Shown: piece after piece, positions 53,274-63,700 of the stretch
How the letters are laid out: each line of letters starts with the position of its first letter
How positions within the stretch are numbered: the stretch's first letter is position 1
DNA from: an uncultured bacterium
GTDB taxonomy: Bacteria > Bacillota > Clostridia > Lachnospirales > Lachnospiraceae
Reading direction: 5' to 3'
NCBI GenBank assembly: GCA_947381965.1
Contig: CANCXX010000004.1
Span: 62,001 to 126,000 of the forward strand
DNA: 64,000 nt
Position numbers and translations under genes: made by a program
The notes under the pieces: model-generated
Database searches by the model: none
What the model was told of the DNA's origin: nothing
Seen by the model: the letters and a program-made list of their open reading frames with translations, nothing else

Positions 53274-53606
53274 GTGAGGGAAGAAACAGAGAAAGCAATG
53301 CTTAAAAAGTGTACGGAATTAAATATTCAAATGATCGGAGTAGAACACCAGCTATTACTAATAAAAGAAAAGCTGGATGCTATGTGTGCAGGTCAGGAGG
53401 AAAAAGAGGACCTTTCACAGATTCAGAAAATCCTTGTGGATAATGTGATGAATGCGTTCCAGAAAACAATGGACAGCTGTTATGAACTTTACCGGAAGGT
53501 AAACAATGAAGCAGAGACAAGAGAAATGAAGCGTCTGGTGTTACTGCGTCTGGATACATTTGAAGAGGAAATAGCAAGTGTGAAAAAGCAGCTTTCTTTG
53601 CAGTAA
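53274..53606 (+). CDS. small coiled-coil protein
   Basis: 110 residues, helical, with charged heptads (VEHQLLLIKEKLDAM, RLDTFEEEIASVKKQ). The start is GTG with AAGGAGG at 8 bp. It has a domain style like its upstream neighbour across array C but no clear sequence match to it, so common descent is not shown. Function is unknown. Confidence 0.7.
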   Translation: MREETEKAMLKKCTELNIQMIGVEHQLLLIKEKLDAMCAGQEEKEDLSQIQKILVDNVMNAFQKTMDSCYELYRKVNNEAETREMKRLVLLRLDTFEEEIASVKKQLSLQ

Positions 53607-53630
53607 CCGGGTATTTTAATGATGTGGTTA

Positions 53631-53666
53631 AAAATGCTGTCCCATTTAAAAAGGGGCAGCATTTTT
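53631..53666 (+). terminator. terminator between the coiled-coil gene and pncB
   Basis: AATGCTGTCCC pairs with GGGGCAGCATT (one mismatch) followed by TTT. Because A and T runs flank both sides it can serve the convergent pncB too. Confidence 0.8.
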
Positions 53667-53681
53667 GGCGCAAGAAAATCT

Positions 53682-55136
53682 TTATTTTTCACTCATCTGG
53701 TCCAGAAGTTTTATTTTTATGTCATATAATTTTTTGGATAAGTCCACGTAAATTGGGTGAGGGTTTACAAAACGTTTTGTCTCATCCCAGAGGGTACCCA
53801 GTTCTTTCTGACAATAGGTTCTGATATCCATTACTTTAGGGGATTCATAGCAGCACGTTCCACTTTTGAATACAGGAACCATCAACTCGCGCAAGGTATA
53901 AGTACCGGCGGGAAGCTTTGTCTTTTTCCAGGGCTCTAACGGGTCAAACAGATGGAGAGGTTCATTTTCATTAAATGTTTCATCCACAAGGCAGATTAAG
54001 TCAGCTTTTACCTTTCCGCTGTCTTTCTCATAAATTCGGTAGATAGTTTTATTACCCGGATTGGTTACTTTTTCTGTATTTTCCGACAGCTTGATTTTTG
54101 GAATGAAGGTTCCGTCTGCGCCTTTGATGGCGGACAGCTTATATACCCCCCCAAAGGCTGGATTATCTTTTGCGGTGATTAGGTTGGTGCCCACTCCCCA
54201 GGAAGTGATGGCAGCCCCCTGCGCTTTTAAGCTTTCAATCAGATATTCATCCAAATCATTGGAAGCGGAAATTACAGCGTCAGTAAATCCAGCAGCATCC
54301 AGCATTTTTCTTGCCTTTTTGGAAAGATAGGCTAAGTCGCCGCTGTCTAAGCGTATGCCATAGAAGGTAAGGGGAATATTTGCAGCCCGCATTTCCTGAA
54401 AAACGCGTATGGCGTTGGGGATGCCCGATTTTAAAGTATCGTAGGTGTCTACCAGTAATATGCAGGCGGATGGGTACATATCCGCATAGGTCTTAAACGC
54501 TGTGTATTCATCAGGAAAGCTCATAATCCAGCTGTGTGCATGGGTGCCTTTGACGGGAACATCAAAAAGCTGCCCGCAAAGAACATTGGAGGTTCCGATA
54601 CAACCGCCAATAATGGCAGCTCTTGCGCCGTAAATACCAGCGTCAGGCCCCTGGGCACGGCGCAATCCGAATTCCATAATGCCGTCTCCTTTGGCGGCAT
54701 AACAGACTCTTGCCGCTTTCGTGGCGATCAGACTCTGATGGTTGATAATGTTTAAGATAGCAGTTTCCACCAGCTGGGCTTCCATGATGGGTGCGATAAC
54801 TTTTACCAGAGGTTCTCTGGGAAAAACAACAGTACCTTCCGGGATGGCATAGATATCACCGGAAAACCGAAAGCTGGAAAGATAGTCCAGAAAATCTTTA
54901 TCAAAAATACCCAGGCTGGAAAGATATTTTATGTCTTCAGGAAAAAAGTGCAGTTCTTTGATATATTGAATCAGCTGTTCCAGACCAGCGGTAACTGCAT
55001 ATCCTCCGTCACAGGGATTGGTTCTGTAAAAGGCATCAAAAATAACGGTTTCGTTTCTGTCTTTGTGTTTGAAGTAACCCTGCATCATGGTAAGTTCATA
55101 GAGATCAGTGAGAAGCGTCAGGTTTTGTCTGTCCAT
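53682..55136 (-). CDS. pncB: nicotinate phosphoribosyltransferase
   Basis: About 484 residues. The opening LTLLTDLYELTMMQGYFKHK is diagnostic; later motifs include EFGLRRAQGPDAG, GTHAHSWIMSFPDE and the phosphate-binding IRLDSGDLAYLSKKAR. It joins nicotinate and PRPP to make nicotinate mononucleotide for NAD salvage. The start at 55136 follows AAGGAGA; an in-frame ATG 12 codons upstream has no ribosome site. Confidence 0.94.
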   Translation of the reverse strand: MDRQNLTLLTDLYELTMMQGYFKHKDRNETVIFDAFYRTNPCDGGYAVTAGLEQLIQYIKELHFFPEDIKYLSSLGIFDKDFLDYLSSFRFSGDIYAIPEGTVVFPREPLVKVIAPIMEAQLVETAILNIINHQSLIATKAARVCYAAKGDGIMEFGLRRAQGPDAGIYGARAAIIGGCIGTSNVLCGQLFDVPVKGTHAHSWIMSFPDEYTAFKTYADMYPSACILLVDTYDTLKSGIPNAIRVFQEMRAANIPLTFYGIRLDSGDLAYLSKKARKMLDAAGFTDAVISASNDLDEYLIESLKAQGAAITSWGVGTNLITAKDNPAFGGVYKLSAIKGADGTFIPKIKLSENTEKVTNPGNKTIYRIYEKDSGKVKADLICLVDETFNENEPLHLFDPLEPWKKTKLPAGTYTLRELMVPVFKSGTCCYESPKVMDIRTYCQKELGTLWDETKRFVNPHPIYVDLSKKLYDIKIKLLDQMSEK

Positions 55137-55412
55137 TGGAAGTCTCCTTTTGCGGTTTTTTCTAATATACACCTAATTGCAGGCAGTGGCAATAAAAAAT
55201 TGGTTTCTGCACAGTTTCCTGCTATGAAAAATATATGTTATATTTTATGGCTTGCCGGCCTGTAAACTACAACAAATAAATTGAGTAAAGAGGGGGGCTG
55301 TGTTAAACTAAAGGTCAGAGTTGTCAGTCAGCGCAGTAAGACTGATATTTTACAGTTTATAGTGGCTATTGACTTTGTGCGGCTTTGGCTGTGTATGAAA
55401 GAGGATATGGTT

Positions 55413-58400
55413 ATGATAGATAAAAAGAAGATAAAAAAACTTACCAATACAGCAACCTACAATAAAGGGCTTGATATATACTATCAGGATAAAGTGGTGA
55501 TGTTTGAGACGGATAAAATCGTTCAGGATCAGATTACAATTAAGGCCATGGTAAAGGGCAGCGGAAGGAAAAGGTATGAGGTGGAGTTGTTGTATGACGA
55601 GGAATACGATAATATTGTGGAAGAATATTGCGAATGTCCGGCCTTTTACAGTTATAGTGGAATCTGTAAGCACTGTGTTGCGGTTCTTTTGGAATTTGAG
55701 AAATATCAGTATAAGCAGCAGACGATTTTTGACTTCATAGATGAGCATTCCCATAAAGATGAAAAGACATCTTCAGGCAAGAGCAGGGAAGAGGGCAAAA
55801 GCGGATATGGAAGACGAATGCTTCCGGCACATGCGAAAGAAACGACGCCGGTTATGAAGGAGCTGCTCCATCGCCAGATGGTGAAGGCAACGCTGCCTTT
55901 GCTCGCCCAGGATACTTATGGAAAAATAGAACTGGAGCCTATCTTTGAATGCAGCCCTGGCTATATCGCGGTGGAGTTTAAAGTCGGGGCTGCTGTGAAA
56001 TATGTGTTGAAAGATATATTTGAATTTGTCAGAAACCTGGAAATGGGTCTTGAGCATTCTTATGGAAAAAAACTGAAATTCGTACATGTGGCAGGGGCAT
56101 TTGAACCCTCTTCCTGGAAAATGGCAGAGTTTATATTACGATGGGTGAAAGAAAATGGAAACAGGTATATTCAGTACACGTATAGCAATTACTCTTATGG
56201 AACCGCCTATTCCAAATTAAGAAAAATTTCCCTTAGCGGCGGGGAACTGGAAGAACTTTTTGAAGCGCTGGGGCAAAAGCCGGTTATGATTAATGTCAAT
56301 GGGACAGGGGAGCGCATGTGGGAGTTTTCAGATCAGAAAATGCCCAGAAATATGCGGATAACCGGGCAAAAAAACGGGATAGAGGTGGAGGCGGATCAGA
56401 TATTTGGCTACCAGTGTGTGTACCATACGATTACATTTAAGGACGGATTTATTTATAAGGAAAGTAAGGAAGAACTGCTGCCTATACAGGATTTCATCCA
56501 CTGCATGGCAGAGCTTCCGGACAGGAAATTTTATCTGGACAAAAATGATGTGCCGATATTTTGCAGAGAGCTTCTTCCCCTTTTGGAAAAGCAATATAAG
56601 TGTGAAAAGACGAATTTTGACGAGGCCGTTTATGGCGTGACGCAAGTTTCTTTCGAAATTTATCTGGATGCGCCTCAAAGAGATTTTATCACCTGTAAGG
56701 TCTGGGCGGTGTATGGAGAGAAAAAGTATGAGGTTTACAAAAAAGGGGAGGAAAGCGGTGGAAGGGACATTGTAAAGGAAACCCAGGTTGGAAACATTGT
56801 GGCTTCTTTCTGTAATGCTTTTGATGAAGGAGAACATGCCATGGTGATTTCCGGCGAGGAGGATAAAATTTATGAGCTTCTTGTTCATGGCATTCCCAGA
56901 CTGCAGGAGTTAGGGGAAGTTTTTATCTCTGATACCCTAAAGCGGATTAACGTGGTGCAGACCAGCAGAGTGGAGGTGGGCGTATCTCTTTCCGGGGACA
57001 TGCTGGAATTAAAGGTTACGGCATCGGATTTATCCAGGGATGAACTGGCGGAAATTCTGTCAAAATACGACCGGAAAAAGAAGTACTATCGCCTTAGAAG
57101 CGGCAGTTTTATTAATGTGGAAGATGAGGGAATGCAGACGCTTCTGGAAGTAAAACAGAACCTGAACCTGACAGAAGCCCAGCTGAAAAAGGACAATGTA
57201 GCGGTGCCCAGGTACCGGGCCCTTTATCTGGATGGTGCGCTTAAGGAAAAACATAATGTGCTTGCAGTAAGAAACAGGACGTTTAAGGAACTTGTAAGAA
57301 ATATGAAAACCATAGAGGATAATGACTTTGAAGTTCCTGCCAGTCTTGAAACAATTCTCCGCCAGTATCAGAAAACAGGATTTACCTGGTTAAAAACTTT
57401 GCGGCATAATGGATTTGGAGGAATATTGGCCGATGATATGGGACTTGGAAAAACTTTGCAGGTTATAGCATTTCTTTTGTCCGAGTTTTTGGAGGCGAAG
57501 GCGCAGGACAACCGGAGGGCGCTGATTGTGGCTCCAGCATCTTTGGTATTTAACTGGAAAAGCGAGTTTGTGCGTTTTGCCCCCAGCCTTCCGGTGAAGA
57601 TGGTGACTGGTCCGGCGCCGGAGCGCAGGGAGATAATACAAAAGTCCCAGGGCAGGGATATTCTGATTACCTCCTATGAATTGCTGAAAAGAGATATTAA
57701 GGAATATGAAGGAATTCAGTTTTTCTGTGAGGTGATAGATGAGGCACAGTATATTAAAAATCATACAACACAATCAGCAAAAGCGGTAAAGGAAATTGAG
57801 GCGGGATGCCGCTTTGCCCTGACAGGAACGCCTATAGAGAACAGGCTCAGCGAGCTTTGGAGTATCTTTGACTACCTGATGCCGGGATTTTTGTACAGTT
57901 ACCAGCATTTCCGGTCTGACATAGAACTGCCTGTGGTACAAAACCAGGATGAAAAAGCTATGGGGAAGCTGCAGAGAATGGTACGGCCCTTTGTATTAAG
58001 GAGACTGAAAAGGGATGTGCTTACGGATCTGCCGGACAAGCTGGAGGAGTGTGTGTATGCCCATATGGAGGGTGAACAGTGGAAGCTTTACTGTGCCCAC
58101 GTACAGAGGCTGAAAATGATGATTGACAAACAATCAGAAGAAGAGTTTAAAAGCGCAAAAATACAGGTTTTAGCAGAGCTTACAAAGCTAAGGCAGCTAT
58201 GCTGTGATCCTTCCCTGATTTATGAGAATTATGAAAATCCTTCAGCGAAAGCGGCCATGTGTCTGGACTTAATTAAAAATGCCATAGAGGGAGGACATAA
58301 GGTGCTTTTGTTTTCCCAGTTTACTTCTATGCTGGAAAACCTGCAAAGAAAGCTGGATGAAGAACAGATATCCTATTATGTGCTTACCGGTGCAACTCCT

Positions 58401-58754
58401 AAGGAAAAAAGGCTGAAACTGGTGGAAAGCTTTAATAAGGATGACACCAGTGTATTTTGTATCTCGCTAAAAGCAGGAGGCACAGGATTAAATCTGACTG
58501 CCGCTGATATTGTAATACATTATGATCCCTGGTGGAATCTGGCAGTACAGAATCAGGCAACAGACAGAGCCCACCGTATTGGACAAAAAAATGTGGTAAG
58601 TGTTTATAAGCTTATTATGAAGGATACCATTGAAGAAAATATTATAAGACTTCAGGAGCGGAAAAAAGAACTGGCGGAACAAGTGCTCTCCGGTGAAAAT
58701 ATAGGGAGCGGAAACTTTTCGAAAGAAGAACTGCTGGAGCTGCTTACAATGTAG
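55413..58754 (+). CDS. SWIM zinc-finger SNF2-family helicase
   Basis: About 1113 residues. A SWIM zinc finger lies near the N-terminus (CECPAFYSYSGICKHC). A long middle region is followed by the SNF2 ATPase: motif I DDMGLGKT, motif II DEAQ (in VIDEAQYIKNH), motif III LTGTPIENRLSELW, and motif VI QATDRAHRIGQ. Such bacterial SNF2 proteins act on protein-DNA or transcription complexes. Their exact target is not established. ATG at 55413 has GAGG 8 bp upstream; several earlier in-frame starts have none. Confidence 0.9.
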   Translation: MIDKKKIKKLTNTATYNKGLDIYYQDKVVMFETDKIVQDQITIKAMVKGSGRKRYEVELLYDEEYDNIVEEYCECPAFYSYSGICKHCVAVLLEFEKYQYKQQTIFDFIDEHSHKDEKTSSGKSREEGKSGYGRRMLPAHAKETTPVMKELLHRQMVKATLPLLAQDTYGKIELEPIFECSPGYIAVEFKVGAAVKYVLKDIFEFVRNLEMGLEHSYGKKLKFVHVAGAFEPSSWKMAEFILRWVKENGNRYIQYTYSNYSYGTAYSKLRKISLSGGELEELFEALGQKPVMINVNGTGERMWEFSDQKMPRNMRITGQKNGIEVEADQIFGYQCVYHTITFKDGFIYKESKEELLPIQDFIHCMAELPDRKFYLDKNDVPIFCRELLPLLEKQYKCEKTNFDEAVYGVTQVSFEIYLDAPQRDFITCKVWAVYGEKKYEVYKKGEESGGRDIVKETQVGNIVASFCNAFDEGEHAMVISGEEDKIYELLVHGIPRLQELGEVFISDTLKRINVVQTSRVEVGVSLSGDMLELKVTASDLSRDELAEILSKYDRKKKYYRLRSGSFINVEDEGMQTLLEVKQNLNLTEAQLKKDNVAVPRYRALYLDGALKEKHNVLAVRNRTFKELVRNMKTIEDNDFEVPASLETILRQYQKTGFTWLKTLRHNGFGGILADDMGLGKTLQVIAFLLSEFLEAKAQDNRRALIVAPASLVFNWKSEFVRFAPSLPVKMVTGPAPERREIIQKSQGRDILITSYELLKRDIKEYEGIQFFCEVIDEAQYIKNHTTQSAKAVKEIEAGCRFALTGTPIENRLSELWSIFDYLMPGFLYSYQHFRSDIELPVVQNQDEKAMGKLQRMVRPFVLRRLKRDVLTDLPDKLEECVYAHMEGEQWKLYCAHVQRLKMMIDKQSEEEFKSAKIQVLAELTKLRQLCCDPSLIYENYENPSAKAAMCLDLIKNAIEGGHKVLLFSQFTSMLENLQRKLDEEQISYYVLTGATPKEKRLKLVESFNKDDTSVFCISLKAGGTGLNLTAADIVIHYDPWWNLAVQNQATDRAHRIGQKNVVSVYKLIMKDTIEENIIRLQERKKELAEQVLSGENIGSGNFSKEELLELLTM

Positions 58755-58763
58755 ATATATGAA

Positions 58764-58810
58764 AGTATGTTTGAAAATTGCACTCCTTAAATGCAATTTT
58801 CAAACATACT
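58764..58810. terminator. perfect 19-bp inverted repeat between convergent genes
   Basis: AGTATGTTTGAAAATTGCA and its exact reverse complement flank a 9-nt loop. It lies between the helicase stop and the stop of the convergent acetyltransferase, so it probably terminates both. The GTTTGAAAA inside resembles the ends of the 60099-60188 element. Confidence 0.7.
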
Positions 58811-58822
58811 GTGGATCGTTTT

Positions 58823-60070
58823 TTAAAAATAATCAGAAAAGTATGGCTTTTCCACTGGAATCAGCCGCTCCAGCCAGGTGAGCATATAGTATTCGGTCTT
58901 GATTTTTTCATGGTCATAAAGGTAGGAGGGACGTTTGTATCCCATCAGCATTGCGGTTAAAGTGTTTACGTCAAGCTCCACAACATTGATGGACTGGTTG
59001 TTTTCAACCTGTTCGCAGAGGGTTTCCCCATCATGCCAGGACACCATATAATCCCCTTCATTCCAGGGGGCCATATTGTCATGTACTTTAAAGTGCAGTT
59101 TTAAATCTTCCGGCTGTATCTGATAAGGGTAATCCTCCAGGAAATCCCGCACATTTACGATTCGGGCCATAATGTAGGGGGAGATGGTTTCCGTAATTTC
59201 ACTGTCTTCAAACAGATAGGCCATAGGTTCGCCGGAATAATTGTCTCCCTGAACCTGGTCAATCATGGAAAAGTGGGCAGTGATATAATTCCAAAGCCCG
59301 TAATTGGCCTCTATATTTAAGTATACCATTTCTTTAATATGGAAAATGTCATTTGCAATGTAATAAACCACATAACCTAAAGGCTTATGTTCTTTATTAT
59401 AATAAACAGCAGCGATCATATCATCATTGTCCCAGCGCCAGTATTCCTCCCATGAGAGATTGTCCCGAATCAGGCAGCCATGCCGCTGCAGTGCAAAATA
59501 GGAATGGACATTGTGGTAATCGGCGGAGTCTAAAGGGACACGTTCCACCATTCCGCTGACAGGGCGGGCTTTGGGAAGCTGGGTATCTTTTACGGTGAAG
59601 GACAATTTATCTGAAACGATTTCCCAGCCCATCTTTCTGTAAAAAGGGATGGAATAGGGGTATAGAAAGGAAATGGGCATTCCCTGTTCATGTATGTAAT
59701 TCAGAGCATGTTTCATAAGAGAATGAATCAGACCTCTTCCGGTATATTCCGGATAAGTGGCAACGCCAGTAATGCCGCCCATATCCATAATTTCATCGTG
59801 GATGTTAATTTTCATGGAGTAAACCACAATCATGGAGGCAAGCTTTTCCTGATAAAACCAACCGATTACAAAGGCTTCTTCCAGAATGGGTCTTTTGGCG
59901 TATTTAATTTCATCCTGTTCCCAGCCTGTCTGGAACAGGTCATAGGATGTTACCTGAAAGGCGTATTGGAGTAAGGCGTTAAACTGTTCCAAATCACTTT
60001 TATCAAGTTCACGCATTCGGAAATCGCCGTTGACTTCAAGGTAAACATGTTTTTCTTTTTTGTCCTGCAT
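58823..60070 (-). CDS. Eis-like GNAT acetyltransferase
   Basis: 415 residues with the Eis three-part layout: an N-terminal GNAT domain whose acetyl-CoA loop is VATYPEYTGRGLIHSL, a second degenerate GNAT domain, and a C-terminal SCP2-like domain. It ends in YFSDYF, the C-terminal aromatic whose carboxylate takes part in catalysis in Eis. Family members acetylate amines including aminoglycosides, but a resistance role here is not shown. Confidence 0.85.
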   Translation of the reverse strand: MQDKKEKHVYLEVNGDFRMRELDKSDLEQFNALLQYAFQVTSYDLFQTGWEQDEIKYAKRPILEEAFVIGWFYQEKLASMIVVYSMKINIHDEIMDMGGITGVATYPEYTGRGLIHSLMKHALNYIHEQGMPISFLYPYSIPFYRKMGWEIVSDKLSFTVKDTQLPKARPVSGMVERVPLDSADYHNVHSYFALQRHGCLIRDNLSWEEYWRWDNDDMIAAVYYNKEHKPLGYVVYYIANDIFHIKEMVYLNIEANYGLWNYITAHFSMIDQVQGDNYSGEPMAYLFEDSEITETISPYIMARIVNVRDFLEDYPYQIQPEDLKLHFKVHDNMAPWNEGDYMVSWHDGETLCEQVENNQSINVVELDVNTLTAMLMGYKRPSYLYDHEKIKTEYYMLTWLERLIPVEKPYFSDYF

Positions 60071-60098
60071 AAATATAGCCTTTCCATAATTATTCCCC

Positions 60099-60188
60099 TA
60101 GAGCGTGTTTGAAAAATCATTTCCAACATCTGCACGCGGAAAACCGCGTCCCCACATTTGCTGGGAAGCATTTTTCAAACACGCTCTA
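60099..60188. mobile_element. 90-bp palindromic element flanked by TA (possible IS630-type MITE)
   Basis: TAGAGCGTGTTTGAAAAAT at both ends is a perfect 19-bp inverted repeat, and the element is bounded by TA on each side. The centre folds again with ACGCGG, an AAAA loop and CCGCGT. TA at both borders is the mark of Tc1/IS630 transposition, although a TA that is part of the repeat cannot be told from a duplication. It carries no gene. Confidence 0.65.
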
Positions 60189-60430
60189 AGACTGCAGATT
60201 GTTATTTCATGACCAGGGAAGAGATATCCTGCCATGTAAATGATGGCTTTGTTAAAGCCTTGTCAGTCTGGTGCGGGATTTTTGGCCTGCTGGCGGATTT
60301 GCCTTAGCCAGCTTTATTTTACACCAGAAAAAAAGATTATTCAACTTTTTCAATTAATTCCGTTATCCTCCGGCAGTAATTAAAAATTGATTACTATGCA
60401 AAAATTGCTATGCAAAAATGATTATGGGGC

Positions 60431-60460
60431 TTGACAAAACAGGCATTTATGGTGTAGCTT
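60431..60460 (+). promoter_or_regulatory. promoter of the ileS leader
   Basis: TTGACA (60431-60436) with a TAGCTT about 18 bp downstream. The T-box leader begins roughly 40 bp later. The -10 is a poor match. Confidence 0.5.
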
Positions 60461-60499
60461 TTAATAAAGTAAACGATTATCTGTGTAATTTATATTAAA

Positions 60500-60740
60500 A
60501 ATGCTAAGACGAAGACAGTAGCTGGTTTTTGAACGTAACAGCGAGCCGGAAGGGTGAGAGCCGGTACCAGTAGGAAAGCAGGGAAAATCACTTTCGAGCA
60601 GCGGGCTGAAAATAAGTAGGCTTTGCCGGATTCCTCCGTTATGGGAAAACATATTAAGCCGTAGTATAATCGGTGCGTATGGTAAACAGGTGGTTAGCGT
60701 GATATACATCCCGTCCTTTTTACGGACGGGATTTTTTTGT
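60500..60740 (+). promoter_or_regulatory. T-box riboswitch (isoleucine) controlling ileS
   Basis: The leader has the usual T-box order. An AGTA-containing segment is at ~60518, and the stem I apical sequence is GAGCCGGAAGGGTGAGAGCC. A candidate specifier ATC (Ile) lies at 60587-60589. The T-box bulge region is GGTGGTTAGCGTG near 60690, in which TGGT would pair with a tRNA ending ACCA. The terminator CCCGTCC / GGACGGG with seven Ts lies at 60710-60738. Uncharged tRNA-Ile should favour the antiterminator and allow ileS expression. Confidence 0.87.
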
Positions 60741-60798
60741 ATCCTGGAAAGGGTACGACTGTTGCCACCTTTGCCTGATATTCAGAAAGGAGAAAACA

Positions 60799-63700
60799 AT
60801 GTACAAAAAAGTATCTACTGATTTAAATTTCGTGGCGCGGGAAAAAGGTATAGAAAAATTCTGGCGTGAAAATGATATTTTTAACAAAAGTATGGAAAAC
60901 AGAAAGGACGGACCGACTTATACCTTTTATGACGGACCTCCCACGGCAAATGGCAAGCCCCATATCGGCCATGTGCTGACCCGTGTTATTAAGGACATGA
61001 TTCCCAGATACCGTACCATGAAGGGATATATGGTGCCCAGAAAGGCAGGCTGGGATACCCATGGGCTTCCGGTAGAGCTGGAAGTGGAAACGCTGCTGGG
61101 ACTGGATGGAAAAGAACAGATTGAGGAATATGGCCTTGGGCCTTTTATAGATAAGTGTAAGGAAAGTGTGTGGAAATATAAGGGAATGTGGGAGGACTTC
61201 TCTGCTACAGTTGGTTTCTGGGCAGATATGGACGATCCTTATGTGACATATCATGACAATTTTATTGAATCTGAGTGGTGGGCGCTGAAGCAGATCTGGG
61301 ACAAAGGGCTGCTGTATAAAGGGTTTAAAATTGTGCCTTACTGTCCAAGATGCGGAACCCCGCTTTCTTCCCACGAAGTAGCACAGGGGTATAAGGCGGT
61401 TAAAGAGCGTTCTGCGGTTGTACGTTTTAAGGTTGTGGGAGAGGATGCGTATTTTCTTGCATGGACTACAACGCCCTGGACTCTTCCCTCTAATGTGGCG
61501 CTGTGTATGAATCCTGAAGAGGTTTATGTGAAGGCAGCGGCGGCGGATGGTTATACCTACTATCTGGCACAGGCTCTTTTGGACAAAGTTTTAGGAGGGC
61601 TTGCAAAGGAGGATGTGCCTGCCTATAAGGTACTGGAAACTTATACAGGGAAGGAACTGGAATATAAAGAATATGAACCTTTATTTGCCTGTGCCGGGGA
61701 AGCAGCGGCAAAGCAGCATAAAAAGGGACATTTTGTAACCTGCGACGGTTATGTTACCATGACAGATGGTACTGGTATTGTTCATATTGCTCCGGCATTT
61801 GGCGAGGACGACGCCAAGGTGGGACGCCGGTACGATCTGCCTTTTGTACAATTTGTAGACGGAAAAGGAAATATGACGGAGGAAACTCCTTATGCAGGAA
61901 AGTTTGTAAAGGATGCAGACCGTGACATTCTGGTAGATCTTGAAAAAGAAGGGAAGCTTTTTGACGCGCCTAAATTTGAACATGATTATCCATTCTGCTG
62001 GCGGTGCGATACGCCCCTTATCTATTATGCAAGAGAGTCCTGGTTTATTAAGATGACGGCAGTGCGTGATGATCTGGTGCGCAACAATAAGACGGTAAAC
62101 TGGATACCTGAGTCCATTGGGGAAGGGCGTTTTGGAAACTGGCTGGAAAATATCCAGGATTGGGGGGTTTCCCGTAACCGTTATTGGGGAACACCTTTAA
62201 ACATCTGGGAGTGTGAAGACTGCGGACATCAGGTATCCGTAGGCTCAAGGGAAGATTTGGAAAAGCTAAGTGGCAATCCGGCGGCTGGAACGGTAGAACT
62301 GCACAGACCTTACATTGATGAGATAACCGGTGTCTGCCCCAAATGTGGTAAGACCATGAAACGGGTGCCGGAAGTAATTGACTGCTGGTTTGATTCCGGC
62401 GCCATGCCTTTTGCGCAGCATCACTATCCTTTTGAGAATAAAGAGCTATTTGAATCCCAGTTCCCGGCCCAGTTTATTTCAGAAGCAGTGGATCAGACCC
62501 GTGGATGGTTTTATTCCCTGATGGCAGAATCCACCCTGCTGTTTAACAAAGCTCCTTATGAAAATGTTATTGTCCTTGGGCATGTACAGGATGAAAATGG
62601 GCAGAAAATGAGTAAATCCAAGGGAAATGCGGTAGATCCTTTTGATGCCCTTGCCACTTATGGGGCAGATGCTATCCGCTGGTATTTTTATATCAACTCT
62701 GCGCCATGGCTTCCAAACCGTTTCCACGGAAAGGCAGTGATGGAAGGACAGCGCAAGTTCCTTGGCACCTTATGGAACACTTATGCGTTCTTCATCCTTT
62801 ATGCGAATATAGATGAATTTGACGCAACCAAATACACTCTGGAATATGACCGGCTTCCGGTAATGGATAAGTGGCTTTTGTCCAAATTAAATACGGCAAT
62901 TAAAGAAGTGGACGAACATCTGGACAACTACCGGATTCCAGAGGCAGCAAGGGTGCTGGATAATTTTGTGGATGAAATGAGCAATTGGTATGTCCGCCGC
63001 TGCCGGGAACGTTTTTGGGCGAAGGGCATGGAGCAGGATAAAATTAATGCTTATATGACTTTATATACTGCGCTGACCCAGATATGCAAATGTGCAGCTC
63101 CGCTGATCCCCTTTATGACAGAAGAAATATACCAGAACCTTGTAAGAAGTAATGACAAGGATGCGCCAGAGAGCATTCATTTGTGTGATTTCCCTGTGTC
63201 AGATGCGTCTATGATTGATAAAGAGCTGGAAGAAAATATGGAGGAGGCGCTTGCTATTGTAGTGATGGGACGTGCAGCCCGTAATGGCGCCAATATTAAG
63301 AACCGCCAGCCGGTTGGATGTATGTACGTAAAGGCTGCGCATTCTCTTGACGGATACTTTAAGGATATTGTGGAGGATGAGCTGAATGTAAAGGAAGTCG
63401 TATTTAAGGACGATGTCAGCGACCTTACCACTTACAGCTTTAAACCCCAGCTGCGCACAGTGGGCCCAAAATATGGAAAACAGCTTGGTGGTATCCGTCA
63501 GTATCTGTCAGAAATTGACGGGACAAACGCTATGAAAACGCTGAAAGAAGAAGGTGCAATCACTTTTGAAACAGGCGGCGTGGTTGTGTCTCTTGCAGAG
63601 GAGGACTTGCTGATTGAGACAGCACAGAAGGCAGGATTTGTGACAGAAAGTGACGGTCAGATGAGCGTTGTGCTGGATACAAACCTTACGCCGGAGTTAA

